From a virus: a stretch of 48,017 nucleotides of DNA. The translations under genes and the position numbers were made by a program. Position 1 is the first letter of the stretch. Every line of letters begins with the position of its first letter. The notes beneath the pieces were generated by a model, which saw only the letters and a list, made by a program, of their open reading frames with translations, was not told the origin of the DNA and made no database searches. Shown piece by piece: positions 7,728-15,518 of the stretch. The stretch covers positions 1 through 48,017 of IMG/VR virus record IMGVR_UViG_3300046808_000076; one strand, written 5' to 3'.

Positions 7728-8223
7728 TGATTGGTTTCTTCCTTCTCGCCATCACTTGGTATTTACTAATATCTTTTTTGCCAATCTTTGGTTCTGAAAC
7801 AGAAGCACCAGCTGTATTATTTGCAGGTGCTTCCTCGAAAAACTTTTTAACTTGTATTTCTTCTTCTACAAGATATACATTATTCTCAACTGCCTCAAGT
7901 ATTTTATTAAATCTGTCTTCCATCAGGGATAAACTACGATTATTAGTCTCGTGGTACTCTTTGACAAGATAAAGAGCAGCTACCAAGTTCTTTAATTTAC
8001 TGTCGCCACCTGGAAGTTTGAGCAGGATCTTTTTAAGATTAAATGCCAAACGATGCAAGTATGTATATGCATCTCGCTCGTCGCTTGTTAGTTGGTAAGA
8101 CTTTTTAAGATTCTTACCCTTCTCATCGATAATACCAAGACGATATGCTTCTGTCTCGTTAAATGGCTTAACAAGCATAGAAAGAATTCTAAAAGCAATC
8201 ATGTTATCAATTAGTCTTGACAT
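7714..8223 (-). CDS. Conserved hypothetical T4-like phage protein
   Basis: A 169-residue soluble protein starting MSRLIDNMIAFRILSMLV, helical through about residue 125, then a low-complexity Ala/Asn/Pro linker and a basic tail (ARRKKP). AAGGA precedes ATG 8223. This family is conserved next to structural and lysis genes of aquatic T4-like phages without assigned function, as far as I know. The pattern of helices with a flexible basic end could suit a virion or assembly protein, but no motif proves that. Confidence 0.65.
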   Translation of the reverse strand: MSRLIDNMIAFRILSMLVKPFNETEAYRLGIIDEKGKNLKKSYQLTSDERDAYTYLHRLAFNLKKILLKLPGGDSKLKNLVAALYLVKEYHETNNRSLSLMEDRFNKILEAVENNVYLVEEEIQVKKFFEEAPANNTAGASVSEPKIGKKDISKYQVMARRKKPINVPT

Positions 8224-8232
8224 TTTGTTCCT

Positions 8233-8607
8233 TTATATTTTCCTTAAGCACGAAATAATAGTTTCGTCTAATGCAATATCGGATAATTTAATTGAGTAAT
8301 TGGGAATCTCTTCAGGCATTCTCTCTAGATAAACCAGAAAAGTTATAAGAGAATCCCAACACTCTTTATCAATTTTATAGAACAACATATTTAAAGTCGC
8401 ATCACCAAAAACATTATATAAAACTACAAGATGATTTAATATAAGTCGTTCTTTTAAATCGCCATTTTTCTTATAACGAGAAAGCAGTTTCTTAAGATAT
8501 AAAAATCTTTTAAGATCTTCATCGAACTCCTCAATGCTATGGCACTGAGGGTTGTCATAGTTATGCATACAATACACAACGAAGTTTTTCTCGTTCAAAA
8601 TTTCCAT
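8233..8607 (-). CDS. Conserved hypothetical protein
   Basis: A 124-residue helical protein starting MEILNEKNFVVYCMHNYDNP. The central part (RFLYLKKLLSRYKK, LILNHLVVLYNVFGDATLNMLFYKI) resembles the small conserved protein found beside tail or neck genes in marine T4-like phages. No clear Shine-Dalgarno sequence precedes ATG 8607, so translation may be weak or depend on the upstream gene, which ends 16 bases before. I do not recognise a function. Confidence 0.65.
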   Translation of the reverse strand: MEILNEKNFVVYCMHNYDNPQCHSIEEFDEDLKRFLYLKKLLSRYKKNGDLKERLILNHLVVLYNVFGDATLNMLFYKIDKECWDSLITFLVYLERMPEEIPNYSIKLSDIALDETIISCLRKI

Positions 8608-8623
8608 AACGAAAGAAAACTAA

Positions 8624-9226
8624 TTACAGACTAACTGTCACTGCGTATGCCGAAACGATCCACCATTTACCGCCAACGAATTGCAGAGTAACAGTTGAAC
8701 CTGTTCCTGTGAACGTGATGGTAGCGTAGTTAGTACCTGGATTTGTTGGAAGTAGAACTGCTGGTCCACCAGAATGCAAATTGCAAATAATTGTTTTAAT
8801 TTGGCCAGCAACACCATCAGCTAGAACGTATTGAGTAGATCCTTCTGGTCTAACCAATGTAACTGCCGAGGTCAAACTAATAATCTGCGCACCTTGACCT
8901 TGAATAGTTTGTGGTGTTCCACCTGCGCGAAGGAAACCAGTATATGCTACGTTACCATCAACATCAAGTTTCTCTGTTGGGGTTTGTGTACCAATACCAA
9001 TTTTGTCGTCGCCAGCATTGACGTAGAACAAATCGTCGTCATTATTACCGAGGATACGTGTATCCTGGTCAGCACCTGCTGCGTTAATAATTACTGGGCT
9101 ATTTAAATTTGCAAAAAGGTTAGCAACGGTCAGTTTCTTGTTGCTACCACCTTGTACGATTGGGATTAAATCAGCTGATGCAGCAGAAGTTGCTGCTGTT
9201 AATTCAGATATTTTTTGATCTGCCAT
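8624..9226 (-). CDS. Fibre-type virion structural protein
   Basis: A 200-residue protein. It begins KISELTAATSAASADLIPIV, a pattern typical of N-terminal attachment parts of phage fibre and baseplate-decorating proteins. A middle GIGTQTPTEKLDVDGN segment is the short repeat type found ahead of fibre tip or chaperone domains. The C-terminal half is beta-rich, Gly/Thr/Val-dominated and free of cysteines apart from one. GGAG lies ahead of ATG 9226. It is expected to be a trimeric virion surface protein; the exact attachment point on the particle is unknown. Confidence 0.65.
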   Translation of the reverse strand: MADQKISELTAATSAASADLIPIVQGGSNKKLTVANLFANLNSPVIINAAGADQDTRILGNNDDDLFYVNAGDDKIGIGTQTPTEKLDVDGNVAYTGFLRAGGTPQTIQGQGAQIISLTSAVTLVRPEGSTQYVLADGVAGQIKTIICNLHSGGPAVLLPTNPGTNYATITFTGTGSTVTLQFVGGKWWIVSAYAVTVSL

Positions 9227-9253
9227 TTGGCTCTCCTATTAAAAATATAAATT

Positions 9254-9277
9254 GGTGGGATTTGTTACAATCCCACC
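9254..9277 (-). terminator. Hairpin with 9-bp stem between two structural genes
   Basis: GGTGGGATT and AATCCCACC form a perfect 9-bp stem with a 6-base loop. On the minus strand it is followed by an A/T-rich run ending in TTTTT. It lies 22 bases after the Ig-like gene and fits a factor-independent terminator for that gene, or a 5' leader hairpin for the fibre gene. Confidence 0.65.
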
Positions 9278-9296
9278 TCGTTCTAGGTTACTAGAG

Positions 9297-9304
9297 TATT
9301 TATG
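9297..9304 (-). promoter_or_regulatory. Possible T4-type late promoter element
   Basis: CATAAATA on the minus strand matches the late -10 octamer of T4 (TATAAATA) and the NATAAATA form of cyanophages. It overlaps the stop codon of the Ig-like gene and would serve the fibre gene starting at 9226. The hairpin between them makes this assignment uncertain. Confidence 0.35.
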
Positions 9305-9857
9305 CTACGGATAGTGTGCGTGCAGTAGAAGTTACGCTTGCTGCTCCAGTTGAGGAGACTATGCAACGATACTGATGTCCATCCATTGTAACATCTGTTG
9401 GGTCAATTGTAAATGACGCATTTGTTGCGACTGCGCCAGAAGCTGTTGCCCATGTCGCGCCAGCATCAATAGAAACTTGCCACAGATATGTTGGAGTTGC
9501 TCCATTATTGACTGTAGCAACTACGCTAAATGTAGCAGCTGCTGGTGCAGTAACAGATGCATTAACTGGTTGTGTTCCAATAGTAATTACTGGATCGATA
9601 CCAACTGTTGTGTCATCAGCATTATTATCGCTAGTGATAGAGGACATTGCTACTAATGTCTCAGACTTATGACGTGTATTTCCTTGTCCATCAGTATATG
9701 TCGAGTATTGAACCCAACCTGCATGCTGAACACCTTTTGCTTTATTTGCTGCTAGTGCAGCTTCTGCTTCCGAAATACCAGCAGTTGCATTTTTTTCTGC
9801 GGTAGTCAGATATTTTGGTTTATCTGCTGCCTGATCTATATTACCCCAAAGTGCCAT
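9300..9857 (-). CDS. Virion protein with C-terminal Ig-like domain
   Basis: A 185-residue protein. The first 80 residues (MALWGN..., then HAGWVQYSTYTDGQGNTRHKSE) match the start of small virion proteins in marine T4-like phages. From about residue 90 an immunoglobulin-like fold follows, with TYLWQVS, MDGHQYRCIVSS and a closing ARTLSV strand, including the typical Tyr-x-Cys of the F strand. Ig-like domains on phage capsids or tails give weak carbohydrate adhesion. GGAG precedes ATG 9857. Decoration role is inferred. Confidence 0.7.
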   Translation of the reverse strand: MALWGNIDQAADKPKYLTTAEKNATAGISEAEAALAANKAKGVQHAGWVQYSTYTDGQGNTRHKSETLVAMSSITSDNNADDTTVGIDPVITIGTQPVNASVTAPAAATFSVVATVNNGATPTYLWQVSIDAGATWATASGAVATNASFTIDPTDVTMDGHQYRCIVSSTGAASVTSTARTLSVA

Positions 9858-9869
9858 CTTTATTTCTCC

Positions 9870-11543
9870 TTAGTTTTTATTTGGAAGGTGTAATGGATAG
9901 CCTGTCATTTCCACACCACTACGTTTCTTCCCAGTTGTTGAACCTTTTTGTCTTGCGCCAGAAGCTGATCCTACTGGGCGACCACGACCACGTTTCACTT
10001 CTGACTTTTCTTTCTTCTCGTCATCATAGCCACTCTTATCTTTTTCTGCTTCTTTCTTATAATATTCTGTACCATATCCACGTCCAGATACTTTACGTGA
10101 AGGTAGATCAGCCATTTTGATCTCATCTAACTGAGATAAAAACTCTTTAAATGATACTGGATTTGGCATAAGGTTTCCTTCGTTATCAAAATTGTATTCT
10201 ACTGAATCTGAAATTTTACCCCACTTCTTCAAGTCAGCTGTTTGTGCTTTCTGTGACATACGTTCCGCAGCAGAATTATATCCAGCTTGACGTTTCTTTG
10301 ATAGTGGCTGTTTATCTTTTTGATCAACCTTTGATGCGTAGCTTGCCAGAGTATTAAAACTCAATTCATCGATCTGCTCAACTTCTTCACCATATATTTT
10401 CTTATCTCTTTTAACTGCAGCACTATGTGTTTTCAAAACACCAGGATTCTTCTTTACAAGTTTATTTAATGTTTTGCCGCTTTCAATGTCTTTTGTTTTT
10501 TTAACTTCATCGCTGTGCTTTTTTAATAATCTTTCGCCAGATTTACCTTTCAACATAGAAGATAACATTCTATCATATTTGTCTTCATCAAGTTCTTCTA
10601 CTTCTTCTTTCTTTAATTTTTTATTAACTTCTTTTGCATTGTTTGCAGCTTGCTGTGCTTTGTGACCAAGGTATGCACCTGCAGCAAGACCTAATGGTCC
10701 ACCTGCCAAACCGCCAAGGATACCACCTGCTAGTGTTCCAATCACACCTTCTTTAACTGGTTCTTGTTTTTTCATACCAGTTTTAGCAAGATGTTTAGCA
10801 CGACTTGCTGCTGTGTGCACCGCACCAGATTTATCTTTGATATCACCAGCAGTTTTTTTGTATGGTGCATCAAATGGTGGCTTGCTTGGTTTTACTTCTT
10901 CTTTGGTTAAACGATCGACTGCTTTCGCAACATTGTCAGTACGCTTCCATGCTTTTGTCTTATGTTTACTTGACAATCCATAATAAGCATCTCTCGTACT
11001 AGGTTTTCTTGCTGTCATTGCTTTGTGATCAAAATCTTTACTAATCATAGAGTTAATTCTAGCATTAGTTGATGCTTTCTTTACATACGAGCCAAGAGTT
11101 GATTTAGATAACTCATCTATTTGTTCAACTTCTTCTTTAACGCCACGATCTGCTTCTAGTTTTGCAGCGATAGCCATCTCACGACGTTTTTCTACACTTT
11201 TACCTGCAAACTGAGGAGCATCAGATTTCTTAAAATCTTTAATAACATCACCCATAGATGCTTTGGCGAGATCCATTTTCTCATCCAACTCTGTTTCTTC
11301 TGGCACGCAGTTAGGAACTTTCTTTCCGTTCTTCATCTTCATACCAACTGCGGTATATCCTTTCCAGCATGCATCTTTAAGACCACCAGTGGCTTTCTCA
11401 ACCTCGTCGATCTGCTCAACTTCTTCTTTTTTCATTGCACGAAGTTTAGCAAGATCTTCTGCTTCGATCTTACCATCTTTATCTGCGTCGATTTTATGCT
11501 GCTTACCCTTGAGAGCCTCAGCAAAAGTTAAAAAAGATTTCAT
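9870..11543 (-). CDS. Large modular virion-type protein: EF-hand, repeats, glycine zipper, AT-hook
   Basis: A 557-residue, Lys/Glu-rich protein. An EF-hand loop occupies residues 19-30 (Asp at loop positions 1, 3, 5 and 12, Gly at 6, Ile at 8). A segment with DACWKGY and KNGKKVPNC follows at 57-79. The motif EEVEQIDE, or EEVEELDE, recurs at 40-47, 137-144, 313-320 and 386-393; two copies continue as LSxxTLxSY. A glycine-zipper hydrophobic stretch lies at about 266-293, and an AT-hook-like RGRGRP at 518-523. (I/L)-x-Glu in the repeats resembles the T4 gp21 prohead-protease cleavage consensus, so it may be a packaged, processed internal protein. Family knowledge is limited to recurrence of these modules in T4-like phages. 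Confidence 0.6.
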   Translation of the reverse strand: MKSFLTFAEALKGKQHKIDADKDGKIEAEDLAKLRAMKKEEVEQIDEVEKATGGLKDACWKGYTAVGMKMKNGKKVPNCVPEETELDEKMDLAKASMGDVIKDFKKSDAPQFAGKSVEKRREMAIAAKLEADRGVKEEVEQIDELSKSTLGSYVKKASTNARINSMISKDFDHKAMTARKPSTRDAYYGLSSKHKTKAWKRTDNVAKAVDRLTKEEVKPSKPPFDAPYKKTAGDIKDKSGAVHTAASRAKHLAKTGMKKQEPVKEGVIGTLAGGILGGLAGGPLGLAAGAYLGHKAQQAANNAKEVNKKLKKEEVEELDEDKYDRMLSSMLKGKSGERLLKKHSDEVKKTKDIESGKTLNKLVKKNPGVLKTHSAAVKRDKKIYGEEVEQIDELSFNTLASYASKVDQKDKQPLSKKRQAGYNSAAERMSQKAQTADLKKWGKISDSVEYNFDNEGNLMPNPVSFKEFLSQLDEIKMADLPSRKVSGRGYGTEYYKKEAEKDKSGYDDEKKEKSEVKRGRGRPVGSASGARQKGSTTGKKRSGVEMTGYPLHLPNKN

Positions 11544-11544
11544 T

Positions 11545-11994
11545 CTAGTTCCCCGTTTTCTTTAGTGTAGAAGAAAGCATCCAAGCATGTTTCTTATGAG
11601 CATCCAGTCTTCCTGCGGCAAAATCAGCCAAACCCTGTTCGTTCTGTTTATCCGCCAATTCGAATAAACTATTTAGGCTCTCGATCACCTTTGCATTATC
11701 CATGAAAAGGTTCTGAACCATGTCCGTAATATTACTTGCTTTCATTACATCCTCATCTATGGTAGCATAAGAATACATTTCGTTAATACTAATTGGAGCA
11801 TATGCATCCAGAGCACGCAGTTCCTCAGCAGTTGCATCTATAGAGCCATAAACTTCCTCATAGATCTTACCGAAGAAATCATGATACTGCGAGAAGAACA
11901 TTCCTTCCACATTCCAGTGATAGGACTGCGCTTTAAAATACATCAGAAATTTGTTCGCTAGTACTATTCGTAAAGCAGCTTTTAATTCATCCAT
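11545..11994 (-). CDS. dps: Dps-family ferritin-like DNA-protection protein
   Basis: A 149-residue four-helix protein. The Dps ferroxidase ligands are all in place at family spacing: His26 (in YHWNVEG), His38, Asp53 and Glu57. Helices with ALRIVLANKFLMYF at the front and a closing KKHAWMLSSTLKK fit the fold, and the length is near that of short bacterial Dps proteins. Dps assembles as a hollow 12-mer, oxidises ferrous iron with peroxide and can coat DNA. It lies between two large virion-type genes, with GGTGAAA ahead of ATG 11994. That placement suggests expression with structural genes. Whether it protects phage DNA or scavenges iron is unknown. Confidence 0.85.
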   Translation of the reverse strand: MDELKAALRIVLANKFLMYFKAQSYHWNVEGMFFSQYHDFFGKIYEEVYGSIDATAEELRALDAYAPISINEMYSYATIDEDVMKASNITDMVQNLFMDNAKVIESLNSLFELADKQNEQGLADFAAGRLDAHKKHAWMLSSTLKKTGN

Positions 11995-12000
11995 TATATT

Positions 12001-12267
12001 TCACCATGCTCGGCAAGACCAATATCTTGCCTTTGTTTTTGGACCTGGAGTGTCGCAGTTGTGACGAGCACGGAAAGATTTACGACGACCAGGAATATGT
12101 TTTTTGATGGTCATATTTTTGTCGCCAAAATTTACTTTAACGACATTTCCTTTTTCGTTTTTAACATAGACCTTTGACTTTTTTACATCGCCAGCCATTG
12201 GTTTGCCGAGTGGAACATCGCGACCTTGATATTCTGCTTCTGCTAGCCACTCTTTAAAATGCAACAT
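12001..12267 (-). CDS. Small basic protein with conserved C-terminal motif, structural-type
   Basis: An 88-residue protein with an N-terminal FKEWLAEAEYQG start, a middle KVYVKNEKGNVVKVNFG beta segment and a strongly conserved-looking tail, KSFRARHNC followed by KARYWSCRAW. Two Cys plus one His in the tail could bind a metal. The tail motif recurs in T4-like phages as a stand-alone gene or as part of larger virion proteins. AAGGAG precedes ATG 12267, which overlaps the big upstream gene by 14 bases. Structural role inferred from neighbours. Confidence 0.65.
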   Translation of the reverse strand: MLHFKEWLAEAEYQGRDVPLGKPMAGDVKKSKVYVKNEKGNVVKVNFGDKNMTIKKHIPGRRKSFRARHNCDTPGPKTKARYWSCRAW

Positions 12268-15200
12268 TTGGCGCTCCTTGCGTAAATTTTGTATGAGACA
12301 ATCTTGCTTTTTCTATTTTACGTACACGCGGGGCAAGACGCATAGCCAAACGTCCAATTATGTTTTTTCTTTTCTCAATAACACGTTCAATTCTTTCTTT
12401 CTCACCAACAGAAATCTTTGAAGGATCTCTACCGCGAAGCAATCTTTTCTTCATAAGTTTGATCGCCAAACGACGCGATCTTTTATTGATTGTTGGGTTT
12501 GATGAGTAACGCTTTAATGCAATTTTAGTTGCGCGCTCTCGTTTTGCTTTAGTGCGACGAATTCTTGCTTTGGCTCTCATACGCTCCATACGCGATAGAA
12601 CTTCAACTAAAGCATCTTCTTTAATTTCTTTTTCGTCTTCATCTTCTGGTAACTCCTCACCAGTCTCGTCATCAACAATAGAGAACTCATCATCTTCGTA
12701 CTCGTCCATGATGTCATCTTCATCTTCTATTTCGTTAGCGATTTTGTCTAATTCTTCGTCAGACATATCTTCTATATCAAACTCTTCTTCTTCGAAGAAT
12801 GCATCATATCCTTTATCTTCTTCATCACCTAACTGCGCAGAATCATCTTTAACTGGAGTTTCTTTAACTTTTTTCTTCTCATCAATCTCGATCTGCTCAC
12901 GCTGTTGCTTAGCTTTTTCTTCATCACTTTCTTCTTCACCGTTCTTAAACACGATGTGACGAGCTGCATACTTTTTACCTTTAGCGTCAGTTTTATAATC
13001 AGCTGACTGAATCTCATCATGTCCTTCTTTGACTACAAAATGCGTTTGCTTCATTCCTGTTCTTGGATTAGTAAACTCACGTTTGTATACTTTGCCACCA
13101 TGCTCTTTAGCATGAGCGAATGCAGATTTTTTATCATCAAACCTGTTGCTTGGTGGTTTGATCATTGGCGATGCTTCTTCTTTAACTGGTTTCTTTTCTT
13201 TAGCTAACATAGATCTAACTGCATCTAGTTTATCTTTATCACCTGTAGTTAAACGATCTCGTTTTTCTTTTTCTTTTGCCGCTGACCAAGATGCATCCGA
13301 CTCTTCCAATTCAACATCTTCTTTAACTTCTTTCTTTTCTTTCTCTTGTTTTTCTCTTCTCAGTCTTTCCTGTTTTGCTGCCTGAGACATTCTCTTAATG
13401 AAAGAAGTTTTCTTATAGTAAGGTGTAGTTTCTTCGGCTATCTCAACACGAACACCATGTTTCGTCTTCATAGTTGTTTTAAAAGAATCTGCTTTTTCTT
13501 TTGGAACTTTTACGTAAGTTGCTTTGTCGCTGCTGTCTGAAACTTTAGCATCGTGACTAGCAAATGTAGATTTGTGATCACCAGTTGATTTTTCTCTGTT
13601 ATCAATACGAAATTCTACATGTGATTCTTCGAGTTCTACTTCTTCGCCAATTGCTTTTTTCAAACCACGAATTGCGAAGTCATGATTTCTTAGATGCGCT
13701 GGACCTGCCCATTCGCCAGAGTGCTTACGTAAAGAATCTCTCTCTTTTGAAAGACCGTGAATAATTTCTCTGGTTTTATGCGAGCCATGTTTCTTAACAA
13801 TAGATGAGTAATCAGAGTTACCTTTAATATGTGCATCATAAACTGGAGTTGATGTTTCTCTTTGACTGCTAAGTTTACTGCTAGATTCACCAATTTGTTT
13901 TAGCAAATCCATATAACCTTTAACTAATTGTTTTCTTTGATCATTAGTTTGTTTTTTGTAAATTCCACCCTGCGCTTTGACAGATCTCTTAGCATCATCT
14001 GCCTTAGCCTTTTTAATTTTCTCAATATCTTTAGCAGTTTTTTCTTTTCTGAAAGGATTTGCTTCTGGTCCTTTTTTCTGAGTTCTGTCTGGATTAGCAT
14101 ACCCTATAGTAGGATGCATTCCCTCGCCAAGATGATACTTAACTTTTCTAAAACGCATGTAAGTGTCAAGTGGTTCACTATGGAGAGAATGTCCAACCAA
14201 ACCAGTTTCTGGTTGATCCTGAATTGGTGTGTTTGTGAATGGATCTTCTATATCTGTTTTAAGATCGCTTACAAAATCTTTGTAACTTTTAGGTTCTTTC
14301 TTCATAGTTTCCTCTGCCACAGCTCCTGCGCCTTCGTCTTTGTATTGATTTAATATCGCCTCTAATTCATGACGATGCTGATGCCAGTAATCTTGATGGT
14401 GTAAAAATTCCCCGATATTGTCTAGTGCCTGTTTCGCCACGCCATGTGACTCAATCCATTGCTTTATTTCTTCTTCAGTTGGAGTTTCTCCACTGGTTAT
14501 ATGCATATCATTTAACTGCATATATTTATCAGTTGCAACTAATGCCGTTTTTACAATCTCTTTATGGGTTTCTCCCAGTCTGGCGATTGTGTCTTGAAAT
14601 GCTTTTACTGCATCTTCATGGTGATGAAAATTTTTCGTGGTATATCCATCAAAAGAAACTTCCTTTGGGGCATACCCTGGCTGCATATCTTCGATTATGT
14701 TCACGTCTTGTATCCACTTTGAAACAAGTTTTCCAGATTCTTCTTTGAGAAGTAGATGGTTTGAACCACGTTTAACAATTTCATACTTGATCCCATTAGA
14801 TTCTACCATGTCGCCTACATTAAAGATATCGCCAAGGAAATATTGCTCACGCAGCGTATCTTTGACCAGGATAATATCTTCCTTGACCATATCAAGACCC
14901 ATGCCCTGTCGTACATCATTCATTAGACGACGACCATCGATGTCTCGTATAGAAGAAGGAAGACCTTTCTTAAATTCTGCGTAGTCACCCTTAGATGCCA
15001 GAGCTCTCATTTTGCTCGCTGACATACCAGATGCGTCATCTGCATCTGGGTCGCGCTCTCCAGCCGAGACTACCTCAACTGTATCGTACTTAAACTCTTT
15101 TCCATTGTAGGCATTTAACAGGCGAGTAAATTCCTGAACTCGATCGCTACCTGCGACCATTATAATGTTCTTGTATTTTTTGTTTAGATGTTTAGCTGCC

Positions 15201-15478
15201 TCTAGGAAGGTTCTTTCCTGTTCGTTGGCAGCTACGAAGTTGGTTCCTGGGAACATCAACTTCAGATATTTGACCTTCTTATCTACCGTTAGCGGATTCT
15301 TTTTGGAGTCGGTAGTCCTGGAGGCGTAAATTGAGTGGTCTGCATTATGGGTTTTTGCAACCTTTTTGACTGCCTTAATGAGCAGTTCGTGACCGATTGT
15401 TGGCGGATTAAACCGACCGAATGCTAAAACTACAGTTTTTGAAGGAAGTTCCTTTAGGAACTGACTATATCTTTTCAT
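12254..15478 (-). CDS. Giant protein: N-terminal nucleotidyltransferase plus virion-type polyprotein tail
   Basis: About 1074 residues from ATG 15478 (another in-frame ATG lies at 15487; neither has a strong Shine-Dalgarno). Residues 17-200 (counted from 15487) form a cytidylyltransferase/NMN-adenylyltransferase fold: GRFNPPTIGH with the HXGH-type TIGH, and SGMSASKMR as the ISxSxxR-like end motif. The rest is charged and repetitive: EEVELEES at 615-622, DVELEES at 724-730, an acidic block at about 850-958 and a very basic block at 968-1061. (L/I)-x-Glu sites resemble prohead-protease targets. Related phages carry such fusions among structural genes. A packaged, cleaved enzyme-plus-DNA-binding polyprotein is my inference. 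Confidence 0.75.
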   Translation of the reverse strand: MKRYSQFLKELPSKTVVLAFGRFNPPTIGHELLIKAVKKVAKTHNADHSIYASRTTDSKKNPLTVDKKVKYLKLMFPGTNFVAANEQERTFLEAAKHLNKKYKNIIMVAGSDRVQEFTRLLNAYNGKEFKYDTVEVVSAGERDPDADDASGMSASKMRALASKGDYAEFKKGLPSSIRDIDGRRLMNDVRQGMGLDMVKEDIILVKDTLREQYFLGDIFNVGDMVESNGIKYEIVKRGSNHLLLKEESGKLVSKWIQDVNIIEDMQPGYAPKEVSFDGYTTKNFHHHEDAVKAFQDTIARLGETHKEIVKTALVATDKYMQLNDMHITSGETPTEEEIKQWIESHGVAKQALDNIGEFLHHQDYWHQHRHELEAILNQYKDEGAGAVAEETMKKEPKSYKDFVSDLKTDIEDPFTNTPIQDQPETGLVGHSLHSEPLDTYMRFRKVKYHLGEGMHPTIGYANPDRTQKKGPEANPFRKEKTAKDIEKIKKAKADDAKRSVKAQGGIYKKQTNDQRKQLVKGYMDLLKQIGESSSKLSSQRETSTPVYDAHIKGNSDYSSIVKKHGSHKTREIIHGLSKERDSLRKHSGEWAGPAHLRNHDFAIRGLKKAIGEEVELEESHVEFRIDNREKSTGDHKSTFASHDAKVSDSSDKATYVKVPKEKADSFKTTMKTKHGVRVEIAEETTPYYKKTSFIKRMSQAAKQERLRREKQEKEKKEVKEDVELEESDASWSAAKEKEKRDRLTTGDKDKLDAVRSMLAKEKKPVKEEASPMIKPPSNRFDDKKSAFAHAKEHGGKVYKREFTNPRTGMKQTHFVVKEGHDEIQSADYKTDAKGKKYAARHIVFKNGEEESDEEKAKQQREQIEIDEKKKVKETPVKDDSAQLGDEEDKGYDAFFEEEEFDIEDMSDEELDKIANEIEDEDDIMDEYEDDEFSIVDDETGEELPEDEDEKEIKEDALVEVLSRMERMRAKARIRRTKAKRERATKIALKRYSSNPTINKRSRRLAIKLMKKRLLRGRDPSKISVGEKERIERVIEKRKNIIGRLAMRLAPRVRKIEKARLSHTKFTQGAPNVAF

Positions 15479-15507
15479 TTGACCCATCTATAAATTGAAC
15501 TAATTTA

Positions 15508-15515
15508 CTATTTAG
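15508..15515 (-). promoter_or_regulatory. Possible late promoter element before the giant protein
   Basis: CTAAATAG in the 40-base gap lies about 30 bases before the ATG at 15478. The same octamer appears ahead of genes at 36055 and 37055, and CATAAATAG at 19614. It differs at one position from the T4 late -10 element. Confidence 0.35.
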
Positions 15516-15518
15516 TCG

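Noticed and set aside
12552-12959. 135-residue serine-rich plus-strand frame
   Set aside because: It is the antisense shadow of the acidic Glu/Asp-rich block of the giant protein; Glu/Asp codons read backward give Ser/Leu. No ribosome site.
13928-14353. 141-residue plus-strand frame rich in Phe, Leu and Ser
   Set aside because: Shadow of the lysine-rich giant protein gene; hydrophobicity is a by-product of antisense Lys codons and not a real membrane protein.
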